64,000 nucleotides of DNA from AP-15 sp963732095 (GTDB lineage: Bacteria > Pseudomonadota > Alphaproteobacteria > ATCC43930 > CGMCC-115725): positions 1-64,000 of the forward strand of contig CAVSZA010000067.1 in assembly GCA_963732095.1 (NCBI GenBank). The letters are read 5' to 3'. How positions within the stretch are numbered: position 1 is the stretch's first letter; each line of letters begins with the position of its first letter. Under the pieces are notes generated by a model. That model searched no databases. It worked only from the letters and a program-made list of their open reading frames with translations, and was not told the origin of the DNA. Shown here in pieces: positions 1 through 8,952 of this stretch. The position numbers and the translations under genes are program-made.

Positions 1-47
1 CCGGTGAGGGTGCGGGAAGCCTGGCGGCACTCCGTCTTACCTTCCTG

Positions 48-470
48 CGCAAAGGGTTTCTCAGCCGCCAGGAGCATCTGTTGCGAGACCTGCGCTCCGC
101 GGGCTGCTCGCCGGCGACGATTTGCGCTCTGCGGCTCAGCGACGTATCGAGAGAGGACGACACAATTATGATCCGGCAGCCAGGTTGCGCGCCGGTCGAG
201 AGCATATCGGCCGGGGTCTTGCAGCGCTATTTGGAGCGCCGGGCCGAACTCGCCCTCGACTGCAGCCTCACCGCGCCGCTGATCATCGACCTCGAAGGCC
301 AGCCGTTTTCTGTGGAGCGGCTGCAAGCTCATTACGTGGCTATTCGTACCGTGCGCGTCGCGCTGGAAGCCAATGGTTCGTTCTGTCGTGCCTTGTTGAC
401 CGTGCGTCACCTCGATGCCGCCGGACCATCGGGGCACGCCAACCCGCGAGGAAGACATGTACAATTATGA
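48..470 (+). pseudogene. Possible tyrosine recombinase (integrase) fragment
   Basis: The reading frame has a stretch like the start of a phage-integrase catalytic domain: a FLSRQE-type entry, then a helix ending in ICALRLSDVS, which resembles the LRxSEL/LRWxDV region of tyrosine recombinases, then a short beta-like segment. The catalytic His-x-x-Arg and Tyr are not seen and the frame runs into the next gene, so this would be only a remnant. It opens a debris-rich region, which fits a relic mobile element. The resemblance is weak and the segment could be non-coding. Confidence 0.3.
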
Positions 471-1473
471 CGGACACGATCTTTTTGTGATCGACGGCCA
501 CATGCATTTCTGGGATGGCAACCCAGAAAACTGGCGAAACAAGTATGGGGAGAGCTGGATCAAATGCTTTCATGCTTTTCACAGCGGCCTCAGCCCGGCG
601 GAGGAGGTGTGGCCGTTAGACAGATTTTATCGATATGGCGAGGAGGTGCTCGTCAACGACCTGTTCCGTACCGGCTACGTCGACATGGCCATCCTCAACT
701 CGACCTATCTCTATGAGTTCTACAAGAACGGCTTCAACTCTCACGTCCAAAACAACGTCATTAAGGCCAAGTATCCAGACCGCTTTCTATTGTGCGGCTC
801 TTTCGACCCTCGGGACGAAGAGGCGGGTCTCGACGCATTTCGCCGGATGATGGCGGAGTACCCGATCCAGGGGCTCAAGCTCTACACGGCCGAGTGGCGC
901 AATGGCTCACGCGGCTGGCGCCTCAACGACCCCTGGGCCTATAAATATCTGGCCCTGAGCCAGGAATTGGGCATCAAGAACATCCACGTACACAAGGGGC
1001 CAACCGTGTATCCGTTGAGCTCCGACGCATTCGATGTCGGTGACGTTGATTACGCCGCTACCGATTTTCCCGACCTCAATTTTATCGTCGAGCACGTGGG
1101 TCTGCCCCGCCTGGATGATTTTTGCTGGATCGCTACGCAGGAATCCAACGTCTTCGCCGGGCTGTCGGTGGCGATGGCGTTTGTCCATCTCCGGCCTAGA
1201 TATTTCGGCGAGATCATGGCCAATTTGTTGTTCTGGCTCGGCCCGGACAAATTGTGCTTCGGCAGCGACTACGCCATTTGGTCGCCTAAATGGTTGATCG
1301 ACAAGTTCATGGCATTCGAGTTGCCGGACGACCTAAAACAAGAATACCACGTCGATCTGACCTTGGAGATCAAACGGAAAATCTTGGGTGAAAACGCCGC
1401 TCGCCTCTACGGGATCGACATCGCGGCGCAAACGGCCAAGCTAAGCCGGGACGGGCTCGGCGGTGGACGGTGA
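457..1473 (+). CDS. Amidohydrolase family protein (metal-dependent hydrolase)
   Basis: A 338-residue protein of the amidohydrolase_2 type, a TIM-barrel metal-dependent hydrolase or decarboxylase. The usual metal ligands are visible: HMH at residues 15-17, HVH around 177-179, His213 in VEHVG and Asp271 in FGSDYAIW. The ATG at 457 is chosen because GAGGA lies at 448-452 and the HxH motif follows within 20 residues. The substrate is unknown. Downstream are remains of a peptide-type solute-binding protein. A scrambled amidohydrolase also lies just upstream of an intact solute-binding protein near 39 kb, so the two families may have worked together. Confidence 0.8.
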   Translation: MYNYDGHDLFVIDGHMHFWDGNPENWRNKYGESWIKCFHAFHSGLSPAEEVWPLDRFYRYGEEVLVNDLFRTGYVDMAILNSTYLYEFYKNGFNSHVQNNVIKAKYPDRFLLCGSFDPRDEEAGLDAFRRMMAEYPIQGLKLYTAEWRNGSRGWRLNDPWAYKYLALSQELGIKNIHVHKGPTVYPLSSDAFDVGDVDYAATDFPDLNFIVEHVGLPRLDDFCWIATQESNVFAGLSVAMAFVHLRPRYFGEIMANLLFWLGPDKLCFGSDYAIWSPKWLIDKFMAFELPDDLKQEYHVDLTLEIKRKILGENAARLYGIDIAAQTAKLSRDGLGGGR

Positions 1474-1693
1474 CCGGGGCGATCTCCCGCAACGATGATG
1501 CCCTACGCTTTTCAGCTTTTGCCCTGCTGTCTCTATCGGCTCAAGCCGTGACCTTGGCGGCGGCGCGGCTGAGGGCGGCGCGGCGAAGCGGCAGACGACC
1601 AAAGTCCCAAAATCGGTGGGCGCAGGCCGACAGCAGCCACCTTGTTCTATTTGTCCACGATCTTGCGGCGCAATGTCATCCCTCGATGCCTCG

Positions 1694-2082
1694 CCAGGAG
1701 CCCGTGCTATTCGACGGCGAGGGGCAATACGACGGCGGCGCGGTATTGGAGCCGCCGCCCGAAGGGATCTGGGGATGCCTCGAGAGTAGCCGGAGCAGCT
1801 CACCGGGTATGGTCTGGACGTGAGCAGGAACCATAACGAGGCCGGAGCGCTGATGCGGTCGCTCGGCTACGGGCCGCACGGCGGGTTGAAAGTCAAGGTG
1901 TCGGTGCGCAACATCGTATGGGATCGCGATCCGGCGGCCATCCCGATGGATCTGCTGAAGGAAATCTGGATCGATGGCGAGCTCGGAAGGTTGAAATTAC
2001 CAGCTGGGTCCCAAAGCTGAGGCACAAAGATTTCACGGTCGCCATCAGTCTGCGGGGATTTGCCGTCGACGCCTCGATATAA
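1694..2082 (+). pseudogene. Decayed ABC transporter solute-binding protein (SBP_bac_5) fragment
   Basis: Pieces in different frames line up in order with the intact solute-binding protein at 39257-40855: GEGQYDGGAVLEPPPEGIWG, then LTGYGLDVSRNHNEAGALMR, then DLLKEIWIDGELG, then after another shift SWVPKLRHKDFTVAI. They match the IIAEGQGDINGAMQSPPAG, TLPGYGPDV, IDQMKEIYIDGELD and NWFPKIARKDYMVGA stretches of that protein. There are at least two frameshifts and one in-frame stop, and both ends are missing, so this is a true relic. Confidence 0.75.
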
Positions 2083-2201
2083 CGCCGCGCGGCTGAGGGC
2101 CGGTCGCGCCCATAATGCACGACGCTCTTTGCCAACTGCTAGTCAATGCTGCGCCAGGAGCACCATGGCGCGGAAGCGGCTTTGCCGGAAGGCCAGTGTG
2201 C

Positions 2202-2336
2202 CAATAATGGCTAAATTGGCTCTTCGCCTACATGGACGCCTTCTGGGTGCTGACGCTGCTGGCACTAGCGGCGGTCCCGCTCGCGCTGAGCCTACGCAAT
2301 GTCAAGCCGGGAGCCGGCGCGCCGGCGGGTCATTGA
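2202..2336 (+). pseudogene. C-terminal remnant of an EmrB/QacA-type (DHA2) drug exporter
   Basis: The frame ending at the TGA at 2334-2336 reads a last transmembrane helix (MDAFWVLTLLALAAVPLAL) followed by a short basic and proline/glycine tail. This is the usual C-terminus of 14-helix DHA2 major-facilitator exporters. Nothing upstream continues it, so only the last 40 or so codons survive. It lies just before a TetR remnant, and exporter plus TetR is a common pair. Confidence 0.5.
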
Positions 2337-2439
2337 TGAGGACACAACGCGATCTCGCCAGGCAACAGGGAGCGAACGGGCAAGGCAACTCGTACTTGCA
2401 AGTCGGTCCGTTGCCAGAGTCGAGGATTTCGCAGGATTG

Positions 2440-2905
2440 CCGGCCATTTGACGCTAAACGCGATCGCCCGTATTCAGGCCACTGCCTCCATACGCGCATT
2501 TCGCCGAATTACCTGTGGCGGCTGTCCGAAGGCGGCTTGGAGGCCGCAGCCAGGCGTGCTGGTGTCGGGATCGGGATATTGTATCGGCACTTTCCACCAG
2601 AGAGGCCCTATACGAGGTGGTCTACCGGCGCGAAGTGGAACAGCTTGTCGAACTGGCCAAGCATCCCGAGACAAAATTCCCCCGGTCGAGGCGCTGCGCC
2701 GCTGGCTGCAAGCCGGCGTCGAATTCATGGCGACGAAGAAGGGCATGCGGCAGCGCTCACCATGGCCGCGCACGGTTCCTTGGAGCTTGTGGTCTATTCG
2801 CTCGACCGGCTGACCAAGGCCTTGGCGGAACTGCTGCAGCGCGCCGTGGCAGCGGGCGAGATTTGCGCTGACAGCGTCGATGTCTTGATCGATGGACTAG
2901 GCCGG
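2440..2905 (+). pseudogene. Frameshifted TetR-family regulator remnant
   Basis: The TetR helix-turn-helix signature is split over frames: AARRAGVGIGILYRHF in one, STREALYEVVYRREVEQLVE in the next, PVEALRRWLQAGVEFMATKK in a third and LDRLTKALAELLQRAV in the first frame again. Joined, they give the DNA-binding domain and part of the ligand-binding domain of a TetR regulator of about 190 residues. At least three frame changes show decay or poor sequence. A long open frame over 2060-2965 passes through the region but is not itself a protein. Confidence 0.65.
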
Positions 2906-3107
2906 CGACCCGACAAGAGAGACGATCGACAGGCTGGTGACGCTCTTCCGTACGTGCGGCCCTGATATCCGGTCGTCCACCCAGGCGTGCCGCTGGGAGG
3001 CCGCATACCATAGACAGCTTGGCGCGTCAAAAGCCGCTATTCCTGGCTTATCAGGTGCATGTCGTCTTCCCGCGAGACAGGCCGTAACCGGACCGCAGAC
3101 GTCGCTG

Positions 3108-4295
3108 CTAGGAGAGGATCTCAAGTGCGAGCGCGATGCCTTGGCCGCCGCCGATGCACAAAGTCACGATGCCGCGCTTGAGACCGTCGCGGTGCATCGA
3201 GTGGATGAGGCGGGTCGTCAGCACGGCGCCCGTCGCTCCAATCGGATGGCCATGCGCAATCGCGCCGCCTTCGACATTGACTATATCCTCCGACAGACCG
3301 AGCTCGCGCGTCACGACGATCGCGATCGCCGCAAACGCCTCGTTGATCTCGATGCGATCGATGTCGGAGAGCTTCCACCTGGCGCGGTCGAGCGCCTGGC
3401 GCACCGCTGGGATGGGTCCAAGCCCGAACATCCCCGGCTCTACGGCCGCGATGCCGTACGAGACGAGCCGCGCTGCCAAACCGAGGCTGCGGCGTTCCGC
3501 AAAATCCTGATCTGCCAGTATCACCGCAGCAGCCCCACTGTTAAGGCCGGGCGCATTGCCGCCAGTGATCGTGCCGTCCGGGAGAAACGCCGGTTTCAGT
3601 GCCGTCAATGCCGCCAGCGTCGTTTCTAGCCGGTTGTGCTCGTCGGTGGCGAAGACGGTTGGACCCTTGCGGCCGGGAACCTCAACGGCGACGATCTCGT
3701 CCTTGAACTTGCCGGCCACCTGTGCGGCGGCGAAGCGCTGCTGCGAACGCAGTGCCCACCGATCCTGCGCTTCTCGGCTGATCTGGAATTCGCGTACGAG
3801 ATCCTCGGTGTGCCAGCCCGAGTGCTGGTCCGAAAACGCGTCATTGAGGCCGTCGCGCAGCATGCTGTCATAGAGCTGCCCGTCGCCCATACGGTAGCCC
3901 CAGCGGCCTCGCGCGATCAGGTAGGGCGCCAGATCCATGTTCTCCATGCCTCCGGCCACCGCGGTCTCGACCGCGCCCGATATGATCTCGTGGGATGCCG
4001 ACACGATCGCCTGCACGCCCGAGCCGCAGACGCGGTTAACGGTCATCGCCGGGACTGACACCGGCAGTCCGGCATGGATGGCGGCCTGGCGTGCCGGGTT
4101 CATCTTGGCGCCGGCCTGAATGACATTGCCCATGACGACCGTCCCGACCTCTTCGGGATCGAGGCCAGCGCGTGCCACCGCCGCTTTGATGGCGATGGCG
4201 CCGAGATCCGGCGCCGGAATTTCTTTCAGGCTCCCGCCAAAGGTACCAATCGCGGTTCGCAGTGGAGCGACAACAACCACAGAGTGCTGCGACAT
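3108..4295 (-). CDS. Acetyl-CoA acetyltransferase (thiolase)
   Basis: A 395-residue, full-length thiolase that would condense or cleave acyl-CoA with acetyl-CoA. The active sites are intact: nucleophile Cys90 in NRVCGSGVQA, the NEAF motif at 318-321, His348/His350 in AIAHGHPIGATGA and Cys380 in CIGGGQG. Length is normal for degradative or PHB-type thiolases. It could supply acetoacetyl-CoA or act in beta-oxidation, which fits the PHA genes 20 kb away. A tautomerase gene lies 14 bases upstream of it on the same strand, so the two may be co-transcribed. Confidence 0.92.
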   Translation of the reverse strand: MSQHSVVVVAPLRTAIGTFGGSLKEIPAPDLGAIAIKAAVARAGLDPEEVGTVVMGNVIQAGAKMNPARQAAIHAGLPVSVPAMTVNRVCGSGVQAIVSASHEIISGAVETAVAGGMENMDLAPYLIARGRWGYRMGDGQLYDSMLRDGLNDAFSDQHSGWHTEDLVREFQISREAQDRWALRSQQRFAAAQVAGKFKDEIVAVEVPGRKGPTVFATDEHNRLETTLAALTALKPAFLPDGTITGGNAPGLNSGAAAVILADQDFAERRSLGLAARLVSYGIAAVEPGMFGLGPIPAVRQALDRARWKLSDIDRIEINEAFAAIAIVVTRELGLSEDIVNVEGGAIAHGHPIGATGAVLTTRLIHSMHRDGLKRGIVTLCIGGGQGIALALEILS

Positions 4296-4309
4296 AGATC
4301 AAACTCTCC

Positions 4310-4741
4310 TCATTGGGCAGCGTGCGCAGCCGCTGCCGCTGCCTCTTGGTCCACGACATGCGCCCGTTGAGTTAGCCCGCGGCCGAAGGAAACGTTCTCG
4401 CCCGGCGTCTCATAGAGCACGATAAAAAGATCATCCGGAGAGATTCCCGCTGCCGAGACCACTGCGTCGTTCAAGGCCTTCAGCAGTCCCAGTCTCTTCT
4501 CCTTGGGGCGACCGGAAATGAACGTGATCTCCAACACGATCAGATCATCCGAATAATTCAGCCCCAAGAATGACGGCGTATGACGGAATTGGCTCTTCGG
4601 CAGAACGTGAATGATCTGGAAGAAGTCCTCCGGCGGAATGCCTAATGCGCTGATGAGCCCGTTTTGAACCGCGCTCGATATTTTGCCAAGACGAGCTTCG
4701 TCGTACTGTCCTTCGAGCAAATGAAGTTTGGCGAGGGGCAT
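4310..4741 (-). CDS. Tautomerase family protein (4-oxalocrotonate tautomerase superfamily)
   Basis: A 143-residue protein beginning Met-Pro-Leu. Removing Met would expose the catalytic N-terminal proline of the tautomerase superfamily. Two beta-alpha-beta repeats are recognisable (LISALGIPPEDFFQIIHVLP and AVVSAAGISPDDLFIVLYE), which suits the fused longer members. An Ala-rich tail follows. The reaction is probably keto-enol tautomerisation or a related hydrolytic step on an unsaturated acid. The gene precedes the thiolase on the same strand. Confidence 0.8.
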   Translation of the reverse strand: MPLAKLHLLEGQYDEARLGKISSAVQNGLISALGIPPEDFFQIIHVLPKSQFRHTPSFLGLNYSDDLIVLEITFISGRPKEKRLGLLKALNDAVVSAAGISPDDLFIVLYETPGENVSFGRGLTQRAHVVDQEAAAAAAHAAQ

Positions 4742-4817
4742 TTGTGGTCTCCTTTGCTAGCCGTCACACTGAGTAACATCAGATTGCGTAATCGGCGGTA
4801 CAGGCCGCGATCTGGAT

Positions 4818-5692
4818 CTAGGCCGCCGCCAATGCGGCCTGACCGAGCTTCGATCGCAGCCAGGCGCCGATCTCTTCGATCGCCTGATCCGCCTCTGGCA
4901 CGCGGCCGGCGCCCCAGATGAAGTTATGCTGGCCTTCGGGAAGAGAATGCAGGCTGACGTCGACGCCGGCGTCGTTCGCTCGCTTTGCGAACTCTACGGC
5001 TTCGCCGGCCAGGATCTCATGGGCGCCGTAGTAGACCATGATCGGAGGAAGGCCAGTGAGATCAGCGTAAAGCATATTGACCCGCGGGTCATTGCAGGCC
5101 ACGTCCGTATCGCCGATCCACAATTCCCGAAACGTTTCCAACGCTGCTCTCGTAATAAGCGCGTCGGTCTCGGCGTTGCTGTCTAACGTTTGGTTCTTCG
5201 CCTCCATGTCGTACCAGGGCGAAACCGACAGGATCGCAGCCGGCAGAGGGACGCCCTTCTCGCGGAGCCTTACAGCAAGGCTCACGGGAAAGTTGGGCAA
5301 GGAGCCAGCGATACGCCCTCTCCATGTCAACGATCTGCGCCGGAAACTTGTGTTCGGGCGAACGCCGGTAATTCACGACGAGGGCGTGCGCTCCCACCAC
5401 CTTGGCGATGTGCTCAAGCGCCTTTCGGTTAGTGTGCATCGAGGTGACGACTGTACCGCCGGCGTGGCTGTGCAGCAGAACGCGATCCGGATCGCAGCCC
5501 TCGGGAATGCACCACAGCGCCGGCACGCCACCGCATCCACTTCAGCGTATGTGACCGCGTCGGGTTCCCTCGCGGCCAAGTGAAAATTCTCCGCGATGTC
5601 CCGACGCGTTGCAGATCAATGTCCGGGTTCGCGAGCCGTTCCTTGATCGACGCGTAGAGCTCATTCATTTGCTTCTGCTGCTCGCTGGCCAT
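4818..5692 (-). pseudogene. Broken alpha/beta hydrolase (acetyl esterase/HSL family)
   Basis: Three frames give successive parts of a hormone-sensitive-lipase-like esterase: the N-terminus (MASEQQKQMNELYASIKERL), the oxyanion-side region (VVNYRRSPEHKFPAQIVD) and the C-terminal half (AILSVSPWYDMEA, MVYYGAHEILAGEAVEFAKR, and QHNFIWGAG with the catalytic His). The segment that should hold the GDSAGG nucleophile elbow is missing between RAYRWLL and FPVSLAVRLREKG. With several frameshifts and the catalytic serine lost, this is a real pseudogene. Confidence 0.85.
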
Positions 5693-5721
5693 GTTCACTC
5701 CGGTCGCTAGTCCTGCGGGAG

Positions 5722-6027
5722 TCACTGGGCGGAAACGGAGGCGGGAGGCTCGGCGATGTGCAGGTGGCTGCCGGCGTTACTGAGCACAAGCCGCGCCGCC
5801 GCCTCGCCCGCGGCGCGTGGAATGGAAACCGCGGCCGACTGCCCCGCCACCAATACCGTCTCGAAGCGCTCGATTGCGGCTTTGTCCCTTGCGCCCTGCT
5901 GAGTGGTCACCACCACGTGGAAGCCGTCGGGCTCGTCAATGTAGTAGACCAAGGCGGAGAAGTGCTCACCGAGTTTGGTCCAATGGCCGGTCACGGGAGC
6001 TATGTCCGCCGCCTGGACCGTAACCAC
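5722..6027 (-). CDS. Hypothetical secreted protein, start probably damaged
   Basis: About 101 residues, not recognised. The sequence looks like a small beta-rich periplasmic protein (HFSALVYYIDEPDGFHVVVT, then ERFETVLVAGQSAAVSIPRA). Upstream of the GTG used here the same frame reads LLLATAALAIAG, a good signal-peptide core, back to a stop at about 6067. An ATG-AAG start at 6070 lies in the neighbouring frame. A single-base indel at about 6063 would join them into an exported protein of about 115 residues, so the true gene probably spans 5722-6070. Confidence 0.5.
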   Translation of the reverse strand: MVTVQAADIAPVTGHWTKLGEHFSALVYYIDEPDGFHVVVTTQQGARDKAAIERFETVLVAGQSAAVSIPRAAGEAAARLVLSNAGSHLHIAEPPASVSAQ

Positions 6028-6084
6028 TCCAGCAATGGCGAGTGCTGCGGTGGCTAGAAGTAGTCTTCATGTCATTTCTCGCTA

Positions 6085-6155
6085 TTCGGGCATTTACCCG
6101 TTGCCTGGCCTCATCGAGGCAGTCGCGCAGCATGCTGTCGTACGGCCGATGTCAT
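6085..6155 (-). pseudogene. Short thiolase-like remnant
   Basis: The minus strand reads YDSMLRDCLDEA, matching YDSMLRDGLNDA of the thiolase at 3108-4295. Nothing else of a thiolase is seen around it. It may be a scrap of a second thiolase copy, but the match is short. Confidence 0.3.
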
Positions 6156-6262
6156 CAATGCACTCTCCCAGTTGGAGCGCCGCCTCAGTGAGGCAAGAGA
6201 GTATATGCTCCTAGATAGGTGTAGCTCCTCTCGTATCAAGGGTATTAGGCGCGATCGTCAAA

Positions 6263-6541
6263 TCAGCTGAGCTTCTTGGCTAATTCGGCCACGCGCCTCC
6301 CCAACAGCTTGGCGGTCTCCAGATCACCGCTGCGCGGAGCTTCGTCGACCGAAGCGTCTGCAGGCGAAATCGCGTGAGCTCCGCCAAAACCCGAAGACCA
6401 ATTGATGTCGGCTGGCGTGCTGCTTTTCTTGCTCGCCCGCAACAATCCTGTGCCTACCCGGATCTGCCCCATCTGCATTGCCAGTGTCCAGAAATAGGCA
6501 ATTGTTGAGAATTTGTTGCCGCTGGCAGAGGCGAAGTTGGT
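6263..6541 (-). pseudogene. C-terminal remnant of a flavodoxin-like NAD(P)H oxidoreductase
   Basis: The frame reads NFASASGNKFSTIAYFWTLA followed by MGQIRVGTGLL, NWSSGFGGAHA, DLETAKLLGRRVAELAKKL and a stop. This is the usual C-terminal third of WrbA-like flavodoxin-fold quinone reductases, including the GxLETAxxLGRRVAE final helix. The FMN-binding N-terminal part is absent. The fragment abuts the 3' end of the quinone oxidoreductase at 6555, so a deletion or recombination joined the two. Confidence 0.6.
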
Positions 6542-6554
6542 ATGCCGGCCAGCT

Positions 6555-7546
6555 TCACGGTCGGAGAAGCATGCGCCCGAAGGCCTTGCGCTCGAGAATG
6601 TAGCGATGCGCCTGCGCCGCTTGCGCGAGCGGGAACACGCGATCGATCAGAACCTTCAGCTGGCCGTTGGCGACGGCGTCGATCAGGCCCGCGACGACCG
6701 CGAAGCACCGATCACGCTCCCGAGGGAAAATGCCCGGATAGTAGACGCCTTGAACATCGGTGGAGTTCGCCCAGAGCGCGAGCGGGTCGAGGCGCTCCGG
6801 ATCGCGGCCGGACACGCCTCCCATGTTGGTGCGGTCCCGATATCTCAGAGGCGCGATGCTTCGCGCCAGGTTGCTGCCGGCAATGCTGTCGACGACGAGA
6901 TCCACGCCCTCGCCACCGGTCTTGGCCGTGATCGCCTCGACGAAGCCCTGCTTGACGTAGTTGATCGTGACATCTGCGCCGAAATCCGCTCTCAGGCGCG
7001 CCAGCTTTGCGTCATCCGCTGCGGTCGTGAACACTCGCGCCCCTGCCCGCTTCGCGAGCTGGAGGGTCGCAGGGCCAAGCGCACCGGCGCCGGCATGAAC
7101 GAGGACGGACTGGCCTTCCTTGAGATGGCCGAACTCGAAGAGGCATTCGTGGGCGGTGCCAAAGGTGACGGGGATTGCAGCGGCGATGTCGACGCTCAGG
7201 ACTGCGGGGATGACCCAGGTCATATTCGCCGCCGTCACCGTGAATTCGGCGTGCGAGCCCCACGCTGCGTGAGAGCCCGAGGTCACGATGGTCACGACCT
7301 TCTGGCCGACCCACCGATCCTGCACATCCGCGCCACCTCGACGATCTCGCCAGCGCACTGGTAACCGACGATATGCGGAACTCGCTCCGGCGGCATGATT
7401 TCGCCGGCGATCAGGTCCCCGCCCTCGATTGAGATATACTCGTTTTTGATAACTACTTGGTCCGGCCCGCAAGCTGGTACATCAACATCAATCCACTGGA
7501 AAACTTCGGGGCCGCCATTCCTGTAGTAAACCATGGCCTTCATCAT
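6555..7546 (-). pseudogene. Zinc-type alcohol dehydrogenase/quinone oxidoreductase, one frameshift
   Basis: A medium-chain dehydrogenase/reductase of about 330 residues split into two frames near 7320. The N-terminal part is MKAMVYYRNGGPEVF to VGYQCAGEIVEV, and the C-terminal part continues as ADVQDRWVGQKVVTIVTSG with the NADPH-binding motif HAGAGALGPATLQLA. One missing base accounts for the break and both halves are otherwise intact, so this could be a recent mutation or a sequence error. No structural zinc cysteines are seen, which fits the quinone-oxidoreductase branch. Confidence 0.8.
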
Positions 7547-7744
7547 CAAACTCCATTCGCCGGATAGGCATCGACGCACGCTCAGGCAGTCTGGTCTCCG
7601 CAGAATGCAGCGCTTGCACATCGAGCGAGATCAAAGTCTCTGTCAAGGCAAGGGTTAACCGGCCAACCATGGGACGGTCGCCGAGTGATCCGTCGCCGAC
7701 ACAACCTCTGAGTTGACCGATACCGCTGCCACATTGGGCAGTGA

Positions 7745-8060
7745 TGTGAGCCCCAAGGAACAGTCGAGCGGACCGCACCAATAAACCGGTAACCGCGGCC
7801 AAACTCGGTACGGACATAGTCGTGGTGTTCGCCAAGAGCTTTGCGCAACGCGCAGACGTGAACCTTCACATTATGCTCCGCGACGGCGATGCCCGGCCAG
7901 ACGCGGGTTAACAGCTGCTCTTTGCTGACGAGCGATCCATTGGCCTCCAGCAAGGCCAACAAGAGCTCGAACGCTCGCGTCCCCAACTCTATGGCACACC
8001 GTCGGCCAACAATTGCCGCTGACCCAACAGCACCCGGAATCGACCGAATTCGAGCGATGC
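7745..8060 (-). pseudogene. Winged-helix (OmpR/CadC-type) DNA-binding domain remnant
   Basis: The minus strand encodes FGRFRVLLGQRQLLADGV, then after a one-base shift ELGTRAFELLLALLEANG, KEQLLTRVWPG, LRKALGEHHDYVRTEFGRGY and RFIGAVRS. This is a complete trans_reg_C winged helix of the type found at the N-terminus of one-component regulators with a predictor domain. The signalling domain that should follow is absent: the frame goes into unrelated sequence after about 7745. The DNA-binding domain alone survives. Confidence 0.65.
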
Positions 8061-8103
8061 TTCTGCTGCGGAGGGTTTGCGCCCTCAAATGCAGCCGGTG
8101 GCG

Positions 8104-8370
8104 CTTGCCACCTCGTCGACCGTTGCGCCCTCGGGTCACTGCAGCATCGCAATGACCGCATCCTGCTTTGATGGGCGTTTCGCGTCGGACTGGGCATCCG
8201 GGTCCGGCAATGCCTCGATGGCTGACCACAGCTGATCGATCAGCGCGTCGCGGTCGCCGACCCTCCTGCGCTTTTCGACGCCGGGCAAAGCGTTCCACAG
8301 CGCAGCAGGCGTTTGTCGCTGAGCCGGGCGGCGCGCAATTCCTCCCGTGAGGCAACAGCAACATGGAATG
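8104..8370 (-). pseudogene. Decayed DUF3489 gene copy
   Basis: The sequence is a diverged copy of the DUF3489 gene at 46377-47165, including EELRAARLSDKRLL, but the frame is broken several times and about 65 bases near its start codon are missing. Part of the 8104-8644 repeat. Confidence 0.65.
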
Positions 8371-8644
8371 GGGTCTCCTGATTGACCTGCGCGGTTGCGC
8401 CGATGACCCCACTCGCGCTCTCTTCAGCGGTCAAAGTCAGTCTATTTGGGATAATGTCATGGCGTTGTTTGGCGCCATCCGAGCATGGAATTGCTCGGCC
8501 GCGAACTTGGCACGCACTGGGCGGATTTCGGCAATGGGGAACCGAATCCCAATAGAACGATGCCCTGGTCAGGTCGGCGTCTGCTATCCACTCGACTGCT
8601 GACCAGGGCTCAGTGGTAACATTGGTCTCACTTTGACCCAAAGC
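8104..8644. repeat. Long direct repeat, copy 1
   Basis: This 541-base segment is nearly identical, in the same orientation, to 46831-47441. It covers a DUF3489 5' region and its upstream intergenic DNA. The second copy has an extra 65 or so bases around 47095-47165. Both copies hold the 11-bp inverted repeat GCCCTGGTCAG/CTGACCAGGGC (8562-8572 and 8599-8609 here). Confidence 0.85.
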
Positions 8645-8952
8645 CGTCATGACACCACCACCGCGTCGCACTTAAACCGTGCCGCTCCATATCCATTCTT
8701 CAGCGCCAATTTGCGACGTGCAGGTGAGCGGCCACAGCCTGTCCGTGCGTGGGACCTCTGACCACAGAAAGGGCAACGCTGGCTAACGCTATAAATCAAT
8801 TCAATTGCCTGTATAGTACGGGGGTCATCGCCCAGTCTCTCTGCTGTTGTCAGGCAGGAACTCGAGGTTCATTATCGCTGGTACTTGGTTATGCAACTTC
8901 ATCGGTCGGATGCGGTTCGCATCTGGTGCCTCGCTGAAGACGGAGGTGGTGG
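8645..8952. other. Gene-free stretch upstream of the CTQ-like operon
   Basis: No convincing gene is seen here. The stretch lies between the repeat and the operon starting at 8953 and should contain that operon's promoter. I could not pick clear -35/-10 boxes. Confidence 0.4.

Noticed and set aside
2060..2965. A 301-codon open frame on the plus strand
   Set aside because: It only strings together parts of the EmrB and TetR remnants with out-of-frame sequence between. Its composition is not protein-like outside those parts.
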